From: Gemmatimonadaceae bacterium
Lineage (GTDB): Bacteria > Gemmatimonadota > Gemmatimonadetes > Gemmatimonadales > Gemmatimonadaceae
Direction of reading: 5' to 3'
Assembly: GCA_025929535.1 (NCBI GenBank)
Contig: JAICLZ010000012.1
Location: 1-64,000 of the forward strand
Length of the DNA: 64,000 nt
Shown: piece by piece, positions 54,805-61,901 of the stretch
Layout: every line of letters begins with the position of its first letter
Position numbering within the stretch: position 1 is the first letter of the stretch
Program-made: the position numbers and the translations under genes
Notes under the pieces: generated by a model
Seen by the model: the letters and a program-made list of their open reading frames with translations, nothing else
The model's database searches: none
What the model was told of the DNA's origin: nothing

Positions 54805-55395
54805 CTAGAAGGTCAGACCGACACTGATCGGGATCATCTGGAACTTCGGATTGTTGCCGCTCGTGTTGTTGAAGCTGTCGCCACTGAACACGTAGTGGTA
54901 GCGCGCCTCTACGAACGGAGCCACCGGCCCTGTCGTGAACTTCACACCGACACCGCCATTCAATCCGAACTTAGTTTGACTCCCGCTCGAGAAGTCGAAG
55001 TTGTTGTCGTTACCGGTGACCTTGAAGTTGTACACGCCGGCTCCGCCGAGCACGTAGAACTGCGCAGGGCTCTTGGTCCCGAAGCTGAAGACGGCGTCCG
55101 CGGTCGCGTCGAGCACGCGGAAGTGCGGGCTGTTGCTCACATCCTTGAAGTTGAACTGGTTCCACGAGCCGTCGACGCGCAGCGCCACGGGAGAATTCGC
55201 GAATCCGAAATTCAACAGCGCGCCGGCATTCCACCCGGTGCTCAGAAGATCGTTGAAGTCGCCGGTGGGAAAGCTGACTCCTCCCATCACGCCGAACTGA
55301 ATCGGGCTGCGTGAAGCAACCTCCTGCGCGGCGAGTGCGCCGCTCGCGAGAAGGCTGAAACCGAGTACTGCGGCACCCGTAAGAATACGCTTCAT
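54805..55395 (-). CDS. Outer-membrane beta-barrel protein (paralogue 1)
   Basis: The 196-residue protein has a signal peptide (cut after GALAAQ) and an eight-strand barrel pattern of alternating residues. Strands include IQFGVMGGVSFPTGDF, FYVLGGAGVYNFKV, FVEARYHYVF and the final ISVGLTF, whose C-terminal Phe is typical for BAM-assembled barrels. Function unknown; probably an OmpX- or OmpW-like surface protein. It is paralogous to the next gene upstream (55716-56327). Confidence 0.88.
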   Translation of the reverse strand: MKRILTGAAVLGFSLLASGALAAQEVASRSPIQFGVMGGVSFPTGDFNDLLSTGWNAGALLNFGFANSPVALRVDGSWNQFNFKDVSNSPHFRVLDATADAVFSFGTKSPAQFYVLGGAGVYNFKVTGNDNNFDFSSGSQTKFGLNGGVGVKFTTGPVAPFVEARYHYVFSGDSFNNTSGNNPKFQMIPISVGLTF

Positions 55396-55605
55396 AGGTT
55401 CCTCGCTTTCCTCTATTGAAGGGCACGAATGCGACTACAGAACCAGCGTCGCACATCTTCAGAAGGCAAGAACAAAGCCGTTCGTTCCCGGCGTATCGGA
55501 GTTTTCGTGTGTCGCGTCCGCTACAAAAAATTGCGTTGAAAACAAGTTGTGATCTGCGGTGTATGTACTTGGTTATCGGTGTTACGGAAACGTGCGCACA
55601 CGAAA

Positions 55606-55650
55606 CTGCCCGTGATCACGGTGCCAATGTGGTGAGGTGATCACGGGCAG
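55606..55650 (-). promoter_or_regulatory. 14-base inverted repeat in the gap between barrel genes
   Basis: CTGCCCGTGATCAC (55606-55619) and its exact reverse complement (55637-55650) flank a 17-base spacer. Each arm contains the self-complementary GTGATCAC. On the minus strand it lies 66 bases past the stop at 55716 and is followed by TTTCG, so a weak terminator is possible; paired operator sites are the alternative. The rest of the 320-base gap 55396-55715 holds no supported gene. Confidence 0.55.
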
Positions 55651-55715
55651 ACGATTCGATTCGTGCGCGCTCGACGACCTGGTCGCAGACGGTCAGCAGC
55701 AGTTGCAACCAGGCG

Positions 55716-56327
55716 TCAGAACGTGATGCCGACGCTGATCGGAAGAAATTGCAGCGACTTCGCGTTGCCGGTGCTCACGTCGCCGATCTCCGAGCCGTGA
55801 ATCACGTTGTGATAGCGAGCCTCGATGAAGGTCGCGAAGCCGGTGAGCTGGAACTTGAAGCCGACGCCGGCATTGAGACCGAACTTGGTCGAGCTCGCGC
55901 TCACATCCGCAACGGGATCGTGCACGCGCTCGTTGTACGCGCCGACACCTCCGATCACATAGAACTTCGTGGGCAGCGCGGCACCGAACGTGTAGACGAC
56001 GTTCGCCGTCCCGTCGATGATGCGGAAATCCGGGAACTGCGATGATCCGCCGGCCCCGCCCAGCGTGCTGAAGTCCTTGCCGTTCATCTGATGCCACTGT
56101 CCATCGATGCGGAAGCTCACGGGCACCAGCGGCACCCCGATCGTCACGAGTGCGCCCGCGTTCCAGCCGGTCTTTGCTTCATCCGACAGATCGCTGAGCG
56201 GAATCGTCGCGCCGCCCATGATCCCGAATCGCACCGGGCTGCTCACGATGGCCTGCGCCGAAACGGGCGCGGCTGCTGCGGAAATAATGAGCCCCAGAAC
56301 GGCAGCAGTGATTGCCGTACGCTTCAT
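55716..56327 (-). CDS. Outer-membrane beta-barrel protein (paralogue 2)
   Basis: From the ATG at 56327 (AGGGGGAA upstream) the protein has 203 residues: a signal peptide (AAAAPVSAQA) and the same barrel pattern as its neighbour. Shared segments are FGIMGGATIPLSDLSD, TGWNAGALV, FRIDGQWHQM, FYVIGGVGAYN, FGLNAGVGFKF, FIEARYH and a terminal SVGITF. The two genes are a tandem duplication that has diverged. Function is not known. Confidence 0.88.
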   Translation of the reverse strand: MKRTAITAAVLGLIISAAAAPVSAQAIVSSPVRFGIMGGATIPLSDLSDEAKTGWNAGALVTIGVPLVPVSFRIDGQWHQMNGKDFSTLGGAGGSSQFPDFRIIDGTANVVYTFGAALPTKFYVIGGVGAYNERVHDPVADVSASSTKFGLNAGVGFKFQLTGFATFIEARYHNVIHGSEIGDVSTGNAKSLQFLPISVGITF

Positions 56328-56400
56328 AACAGTTCCCCCTGACGAGTTCGTGAGTCGCGGTCTCGGGTGTCGGCCAGAACGTGCCGGCACCTGTTGAGCC

Positions 56401-56418
56401 GTCCGGCACGTGCCGGAC
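56401..56418. promoter_or_regulatory. 18-base perfect palindrome upstream of the barrel gene
   Basis: GTCCGGCACGTGCCGGAC reads the same on both strands. The related palindrome GTGCCGGCAC lies at 56381-56390. Both are 55-90 bases before the barrel start at 56327, in a position for an operator. Confidence 0.5.
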
Positions 56419-56570
56419 ACCGGTACAGTGCAAGAAGCACGCATATCGAACGATCGGGACCGGGATTAGTGCCCGGCGCGTGCTACTCTAAAGACGCACG
56501 GCTCCGCGGAACGTTTGGGGCTCGAGCATTTGGTCATTGGTGAGCCCGGTCACAGCAGCGCTCGAACGGA

Positions 56571-57065
56571 TCATGCCGCGCAATCCATGGTGCTCGTACG
56601 CAGCACGCGCGCGACGCACACTTCCGCGCAACCGAAGCGCCGCGCGCACGATGAGCAGTCGCGCCGAATTTTTTCGGGATAGCGCGTCCGCTCCGCGATC
56701 GCGTAACCTGCACTCTGGAAAAAGCCAGCTGTCATCGTGAGCGCGAACAGCTCCTCGATGCCCCGCATCCGCGCGAGCGCCTCGAGCTCGGCCACGATGC
56801 GCTTGCCGAGCCCACTGCCGTGTGCATCGCGTTGAACCGCGAGCGATGCCACTTCCGCGAGCGACGGGGAATATTCCTTGAGCGCCCCGCACCCGCGCAT
56901 GCGTCCGCGCGCATCCACCGCGACCACGAAATCCTCGATCGCGAGCACCACGCGATCGCTGGTGATGGGCAGCATCACACTGTCCGCTGCATACCCATTC
57001 ACCAATGCGACGATTGCCGCGACATCCGCGAGCTGCGCCACGCGCAACGACATCTGATCTCTCAC
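56571..57065 (-). CDS. Short GNAT-type N-acetylglutamate synthase
   Basis: The 164-residue GNAT protein has the acetyl-CoA motif QRDAHGSGLGKRIVAELE and a C-terminal stretch KIRRDCSSC with a third cysteine (RRFGC), the Cys pattern of the short ArgA-like synthases. It makes N-acetylglutamate, the first step of arginine synthesis. It is the last gene of the argC-argB-argD operon. The GTG at 57065 overlaps the argD stop by GTGA; an ATG four codons in is possible. The short form usually lacks the amino-acid-kinase domain that gives arginine feedback. Confidence 0.88.
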   Translation of the reverse strand: MRDQMSLRVAQLADVAAIVALVNGYAADSVMLPITSDRVVLAIEDFVVAVDARGRMRGCGALKEYSPSLAEVASLAVQRDAHGSGLGKRIVAELEALARMRGIEELFALTMTAGFFQSAGYAIAERTRYPEKIRRDCSSCARRFGCAEVCVARVLRTSTMDCAA

Positions 57066-58276
57066 GAGAGTGACTTTTCGAGCAGCGACAGCCCGTGCGC
57101 GAGCTCCTCGCGCGTGGCGATGAGCGGCGGCAGCAGACGAAGCGTGTAGTCGCCCGCGGTCAGGATCAGCAGCCCGGCCTCGCGCGCAGCCGCGACGATC
57201 TCTCCCGCGGGACGCGTGACGTCGATTCCCCAGAGATAGCCCACACCGCGCACCGCGCGAACCTCATCTCGCCGCGCCGCGAGCGCGCGCAGCGCTTCCC
57301 CCAACCACGCGCCATTCTCGCGCACCCGCGCGAGCAGCGCGGAGTCCGACAGCCGCTCGAATACGTGTCCGGCCACCGTGGCGACGAATGGGCCGCCGCC
57401 AAACGTGGACCCGTGATCGCCGGGCCGCATCGCGGCCGCGATCTCCGCATTCACCAGTATCGCGCCCATCGGCAACCCGCCCGCCAATGGCTTTGCAAGC
57501 GTCACCACATCCGGCACGACATCCGCGCGCTCGTACGCGAAGAGCCATCCGGTACGACCGAGCCCGCACTGCACCTCATCGAAGATGAGCGCCACATTCC
57601 GCTCGTGCGTGAGCTTCCGGAGCGCACCGAGAAACGACGCCTCGAGCACGCGCACGCCTCCCTCGCCCTGCACCGGCTCCACGATCACCGCAGCCACCGT
57701 GTCCGGATCGAGCATCCGCGACAGCTCGCCAACGTCGCGTTCGGCGATCGCGATGCCGCCAGCGAGCGGACGAAATGGCGCGCGATAGTGCGGGCGGTCC
57801 GTCGCGGCGAGCGTGGCAAAGAGTCGCCCGTGAAAGCCGCCACGCAGCGCGATGATCTCGTGCTTCTCCGCGCCACCCACGCCGCGCGCCCACTTGCGTG
57901 CGAACTTGAACGCGCCCTCGTTCGCTTCCGCGCCCGAGTTGCAGAAGAACACGCTCGAGGCGGCCGAGCGCGCAACGAGCGCCTCCGCCAACTTTCTCGC
58001 CGGCGCCGTGTGGAAGAGATTCGATGTGTGGAGCACGCCACTCTCGAGCGCGCGGCGCGCGGCGCCCGCAATTCCGGGATCGTTGTAGCCGAGCGCGTTC
58101 ACGCCTATCCCGCTCGTGAAATCGAGATAGCTGCGCCCGCCCGCATCGAACAAGCGCGTACCTTCCCCGCGCACGATCTCCAGCGGAAAGCGCGCGTAGA
58201 CCGGCACGAATGCGAGCGCAACCTCGTCGCGTTCCGCCGATGGCGTTTCCGCCATGATCACTGGTAGCGCCGTCAT
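57062..58276 (-). CDS. argD: Acetylornithine aminotransferase
   Basis: The 404-residue class III aminotransferase has TSGIGVNALGY, FFCNSGAEANEGAFKFA and the PLP-Lys in TLAKPLAGGLP, preceded by the Asp in LIFDEVQCGLGRTG. It converts N-acetylglutamate semialdehyde to N-acetylornithine with glutamate. The start overlaps the argB stop by four bases and its own stop overlaps the synthase gene. The place between argB and the synthase supports argD and not a general ornithine transaminase. Confidence 0.95.
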   Translation of the reverse strand: MTALPVIMAETPSAERDEVALAFVPVYARFPLEIVRGEGTRLFDAGGRSYLDFTSGIGVNALGYNDPGIAGAARRALESGVLHTSNLFHTAPARKLAEALVARSAASSVFFCNSGAEANEGAFKFARKWARGVGGAEKHEIIALRGGFHGRLFATLAATDRPHYRAPFRPLAGGIAIAERDVGELSRMLDPDTVAAVIVEPVQGEGGVRVLEASFLGALRKLTHERNVALIFDEVQCGLGRTGWLFAYERADVVPDVVTLAKPLAGGLPMGAILVNAEIAAAMRPGDHGSTFGGGPFVATVAGHVFERLSDSALLARVRENGAWLGEALRALAARRDEVRAVRGVGYLWGIDVTRPAGEIVAAAREAGLLILTAGDYTLRLLPPLIATREELAHGLSLLEKSLS

Positions 58277-59037
58277 GCGAGCTGCGTTGCCGCGAGGAGC
58301 GTCGTCCCCGGCCCGGGACCCGAGAGCGCGTCCAGGCCGCCGATGCGCACGCGCGGCACACCGCGATGCAGCGCCTCGAGTGCCGCGCGCAGCTTCGTCG
58401 CCATTCCTTCCGTCGCGATTCCACTCTCGATGGCGTACGCCGCCTCATCGACCGTCAGCGACTGCGCCATCGCGCCATCGATCATCACGCCGCGCACATC
58501 GGAGATGAGCAGCAGCTCCTCCGTGTCGAATGACGCAGCGATCGCCGCGGCGGCATCATCCGCGTTCACGTTGTACGCGCCCCCGCTCGCGGTGTCTTCC
58601 CCGCACGCGACTGGCGAGATCACCGGGAGAAATCCCGCGGCGAGCAACGCGCGCGGCAGGGCGTCGTTCACCTGCGACACTTCGCCGACGCGTCCGAGCA
58701 CCGCCGCGTTCATCGCGCGCGCCACGAGCAGGGAGCCATCCTCACCCGAGATCCCGACCGCCGGAGCTCCCAGGGCACCGAGCGACGACACGAGCCGTTT
58801 GTTGGCGACGCCCGACAGCGCCATTCTCAGCACATCGATGTCATGGTTCGTCGTTACACGGCGCCCCTCCACGAAGCGTGGCGCGCTGCCCAGCTGCGCT
58901 TGCAGCGCCGAGATGGTTTCGCCGCCACCGTGCACGACGCAGAAGCCCGCCGGGGCGGCTGCCCAGAGCCGCGCGAGCACTCCCGCAAGCGCGGGATCGC
59001 GCTGCACACGTCCACCGATCTTGATCACACGCATCAT
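58273..59037 (-). CDS. argB: Acetylglutamate kinase
   Basis: The 254-residue amino-acid kinase has IKIGGRVQRD at the N-terminus, VVHGGGETISA for the phosphate loop and NVNADDAAAAIA for the ATP site. It phosphorylates N-acetylglutamate. It lacks the N-terminal helix that makes arginine-inhibited hexamers, so it may be an arginine-insensitive dimer like the E. coli enzyme. Two ATGs in a row (59037 and 59034) start the frame; the first overlaps the argC stop as ATGA. Confidence 0.95.
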   Translation of the reverse strand: MMRVIKIGGRVQRDPALAGVLARLWAAAPAGFCVVHGGGETISALQAQLGSAPRFVEGRRVTTNHDIDVLRMALSGVANKRLVSSLGALGAPAVGISGEDGSLLVARAMNAAVLGRVGEVSQVNDALPRALLAAGFLPVISPVACGEDTASGGAYNVNADDAAAAIAASFDTEELLLISDVRGVMIDGAMAQSLTVDEAAYAIESGIATEGMATKLRAALEALHRGVPRVRIGGLDALSGPGPGTTLLAATQLA

Positions 59038-60005
59038 CCTGGAAGCCCCATCGTTTCCTCGAGTCCCAACAAGAGATTCGCATTCTGCAGCGCCTGTCCT
59101 GCCGCGCCCTTCACGAGATTGTCGATCGCGGCGATGATGGTCACCGTCGGCGCACGCACGCCTGCCACCATCGTGGCGGTGATGCGCACGACGTTCCGGT
59201 GCACGACATCACGCAGCGCCGGAACGCCGGCGCTCACCTCGATGAACGGCTCGTTCGCGAAGTGCTCGCGCCACGGCTCGAGCACGTCCGCCATCGGCTC
59301 AGCGAGCGGCACGGTGATCGTCGCCAGAATTCCGCGGGAGACCGGAAGCAGATGCGGCGTGAAGATCAGCTCCGCATCGCTCCCGAGCGACGCGAGCACC
59401 GCGCGCATCTCGGCCAAGTGTCGGTGCTCGTTCCCGATCGCGTACGGGCGGAAGTCGTCTGCGACCTCGGCGAACATGAGCTCGCGCTTCGGAGTGAAGC
59501 CCGCTCCCGTCACCCCGCTGGCCGCGTTCACGACGATCGTCGCGCGTGGGGCGACGAGCCCGCGCGCGAGCAACGGCAGGAGCGCGAGGAGCGTCACCGT
59601 GGGATAGCATCCGGGATTCGCGACGATCTCCGCTTCGCGCACCGTGGCTCGTGCCAGCTCGGTCAGTCCGTACGGCACGCACCCCGAGCGATGCTCGATT
59701 CCAGTTCCCGGGCGGAGATCGGCCGAGAGGTCGACCACCTTTGCGCCGGCTTCGTGCGCGGCGCGCACCCACGATGCCGAGGCCCCGTGCGGGAGTGCGC
59801 TGAACACGAGCTGCGCTTCGCTCAACGGCGCATCCTCCACCGCCACGAAGGCCATCTCCGTTCCGCCGAAACGGGCGCGTGCGCCCTGCCGGTCGCTCGC
59901 GGTGGCGAACGCCAGCCGCGAGCGCGGATGCCGGGCGACGAGCTCGCACAGCTCGCGTCCGGCGTAGCCGCTCGCGCCGAGGACTCCAATCGCAACTTTA
60001 TGCAC
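59034..60005 (-). CDS. argC: N-acetyl-gamma-glutamyl-phosphate reductase
   Basis: The product is 323 residues from the GTG at 60005. It has VAIGVLGASGYAGREL (NADP loop), the catalytic Cys in VANPGCYPT and FTPHLLPVSRGI. It reduces the acyl phosphate to the semialdehyde. The frame is open upstream to 60206 across the argR gene on the other strand, but the protein clearly starts near the GTG. That GTG sits at the predicted transcription start, implying a leaderless mRNA, and inside a palindrome. Confidence 0.93.
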   Translation of the reverse strand: MHKVAIGVLGASGYAGRELCELVARHPRSRLAFATASDRQGARARFGGTEMAFVAVEDAPLSEAQLVFSALPHGASASWVRAAHEAGAKVVDLSADLRPGTGIEHRSGCVPYGLTELARATVREAEIVANPGCYPTVTLLALLPLLARGLVAPRATIVVNAASGVTGAGFTPKRELMFAEVADDFRPYAIGNEHRHLAEMRAVLASLGSDAELIFTPHLLPVSRGILATITVPLAEPMADVLEPWREHFANEPFIEVSAGVPALRDVVHRNVVRITATMVAGVRAPTVTIIAAIDNLVKGAAGQALQNANLLLGLEETMGLPG

Positions 60006-60019
60006 AACGAATGCATAAA
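59997..60019. promoter_or_regulatory. Candidate ArgR operator at argC
   Basis: TTTATGCA (59997-60004) and TGCATAAA (60012-60019) are perfect inverted copies with a 7-base spacer. The site covers the -10 box and the GTG start of argC and lies 66 bases before argR, so it can serve both. It shares the core TATGC...GCATA with the argG palindrome. Confidence 0.7.
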
Positions 60020-60040
60020 ATTGCCGGGTCGCGATGTCAA
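60012..60040 (-). promoter_or_regulatory. argC: Promoter of argC
   Basis: On the minus strand TTGACA (60040-60035), a 17-base spacer and TATGCA (60017-60012) precede the GTG by six bases. The expected +1 is the G of GTG itself. Confidence 0.7.
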
Positions 60041-60084
60041 TGCCGCCCTCTCGCCGCGGAACGCCGCCAGCGCTATTCTCCGCC

Positions 60085-60549
60085 ATGGCGAACAAACGGG
60101 AACGGCAGGCGACGATCCGCGGGATCATCGATTCGCGCCCCATCGAGAACCAGGAGGAGCTCCGGAAGCAGCTCCGGCAGCGGGGCTGGGACGTGACGCA
60201 GTCCACGCTCTCGCGCGACCTGCGCGAGATGCGCGTGTCCAGGATTCCATACCAGGGCGGCAGCTCTCGCTACTCGATCACCACCGATGATGCGGATGCG
60301 CGCCCGCCTCTCGAGGCCCTCCTGCCCCCGCTGTACACCGCGATCGACGGCGTGGGCGAGCTCATCGTGCTGCACACGCTGCCCGGAGGCGCCCAGCCGA
60401 TCGGCGTTGCCCTGGACGCCGAAGAGTGGCCTGAGGTGATGGGCACGATAGCGGGAGACGACACGGTACTGATCGTCTGCCGCTCCAGCGCCGCCATGGA
60501 AAAGGTGATCAAGCGGCTCAAGTCCGTGGCGGGCCCGCCCCCGGCCTGA
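60085..60549 (+). CDS. argR: Arginine repressor
   Basis: The product is 154 residues from the ATG at 60085. The N-terminal winged helix has the ArgR signature TQSTLSRDLREM, and the C-terminal hexamer domain has GTIAGDDTVLIVC for arginine binding. With arginine it represses the arg genes. The gene is divergent from argC and followed by argG. The frame extends to 60034 over non-conserved sequence; the later ATG fits the family length. Confidence 0.95.
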   Translation: MANKRERQATIRGIIDSRPIENQEELRKQLRQRGWDVTQSTLSRDLREMRVSRIPYQGGSSRYSITTDDADARPPLEALLPPLYTAIDGVGELIVLHTLPGGAQPIGVALDAEEWPEVMGTIAGDDTVLIVCRSSAAMEKVIKRLKSVAGPPPA

Positions 60550-60567
60550 GGCACCCGCGGCCCGCGC

Positions 60568-60618
60568 TTGACAGGGACGGCGACTATCCGCTAAATATGC
60601 AGTGTTAACGCATATTTA
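60568..60618 (+). promoter_or_regulatory. argG: argG promoter with overlapping ArgR-type operator
   Basis: TTGACA (60568-60573) is a perfect -35. With an 18-base spacer, TAAATA (60592-60597) is the -10. The palindrome TAAATATGC (60592-60600) / GCATATTTA (60610-60618), nine bases apart, begins at the -10. It shares the ATGC...GCAT core with the argC site. The predicted leader is about 35 bases. Confidence 0.75.
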
Positions 60619-60638
60619 TTCTTCATCGCGGAGACGGC

Positions 60639-61901
60639 ATGATTCGCAAAATCGCGCTCGCCTACTCGGGAGGCCTCGACACCTCCATCATCGTTCCCTG
60701 GCTTCGCGAGCGCTACGACGCGGAGATCGTCTGCGTCGCGGCGGATATCGGGCAGGGCGACGAGCTCGATGGCGTTCGCGCGAAGGCGATTGCCTCGGGT
60801 GCGGACGAGTGCTTCATCGAGGACATGCGCGAGGAGTTCGTCACCGGCTACATCTGGCCGACGCTTCGCGCCGGTGCGATCTACGGCCGCAAGTATCTTC
60901 TCGGCACCTCGATGGCGCGCCCGCTCATTGCCAAGCGCCAGGTCGACGTCGCCCGCGCGGTGGGCGCCGATGCGCTCGCACATGGATGCACCGGCAAGGG
61001 AAACGATCAGGTGCGCTTCGAGCTCACCTACGCGGCCTTCGCTCCCGAGCTCCCGGTCATCGCCCCGTGGCGCGAGTGGGACATCCGGAGCCGCGAGGAC
61101 GCGCTCGCGTACGCAGCCGCGCACGACGTGCCGGTGTCCGCCACCACCACCAAGATCTACTCGCGCGATCGCAATCTCTGGCACGTCTCGCACGAGGGCG
61201 GAATTCTCGAGAATCCGAACGCCATCCCGCCGACGGACCTCTTTCTCATGACTGCCGACCCGGTGAGTGCACCGAGTATGCCGGAGGACGTCACCATTGG
61301 TTTCGCCTCCGGCACACCGGTTTCGGTCAACGGTCAACAGCTCTCACCCGTCGCCCTGGTCGAAAAGCTCAACGCGATTGGCGGCACGCACGGCATCGGC
61401 CGCATCGATCTCGTCGAGGACCGACTGATCGGAATGAAATCCCGCGGCATCTACGAAACTCCGGGCGGCACGCTGCTGCAGCTCGCGCATTCCGAGCTCG
61501 AGCAGCTCGTACTCGATCGCAGCACGCTCTCCGCCAAGGACCTGATCGCGCCGCGCTACGCGGACCTCGTGTACGAAGGACGCTGGTGGACGACGGAGCG
61601 CGAGGCCTACGACGCCTTCGTCGACGCGACGCAGCAGCGAGTGTCCGGCACGATCACGCTGCGCCTGTTCAAGGGCGCCGTCACGATCGCCGGCCGCGAG
61701 AGCGCCGAGGCGCTGTACGACGAGCGCTTCGTCACCTTCGGCGAGGACGACGTCTACGAGCAGAGCGACGCCGCCGGTTTCATTCGCCTCTACGGACTGT
61801 CTCAGCGCGTGCGCGCACTCAAGGATCTCGAGCGCCATGCCGAACTTCACGCGCCCGCGGACCACGAGACACCTGCCCCGCTCGAGATGGCGGTCGCGTG
61901 A
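60639..61901 (+). CDS. argG: Argininosuccinate synthase
   Basis: The 420-residue ATP-pyrophosphatase has the PP-loop AYSGGLDTS, the family motif HGCTGKGNDQVRFEL and RDRNLWHVSHEGG. It joins citrulline and aspartate using ATP. GGAG lies about 8 bases before the ATG. The stop overlaps the argH GTG by four bases. Confidence 0.97.
   Translation: MIRKIALAYSGGLDTSIIVPWLRERYDAEIVCVAADIGQGDELDGVRAKAIASGADECFIEDMREEFVTGYIWPTLRAGAIYGRKYLLGTSMARPLIAKRQVDVARAVGADALAHGCTGKGNDQVRFELTYAAFAPELPVIAPWREWDIRSREDALAYAAAHDVPVSATTTKIYSRDRNLWHVSHEGGILENPNAIPPTDLFLMTADPVSAPSMPEDVTIGFASGTPVSVNGQQLSPVALVEKLNAIGGTHGIGRIDLVEDRLIGMKSRGIYETPGGTLLQLAHSELEQLVLDRSTLSAKDLIAPRYADLVYEGRWWTTEREAYDAFVDATQQRVSGTITLRLFKGAVTIAGRESAEALYDERFVTFGEDDVYEQSDAAGFIRLYGLSQRVRALKDLERHAELHAPADHETPAPLEMAVA

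Noticed and set aside
55396-55715. Small RNA or tRNA in the gap between barrel genes
   Set aside because: No cloverleaf or promoter-plus-terminator pair beyond the reported inverted repeat.
60602-61897. In-frame upstream extension of argH across argG
   Set aside because: The ArgH family starts at the GTG at 61898; the upstream part is the wrong frame of argG.
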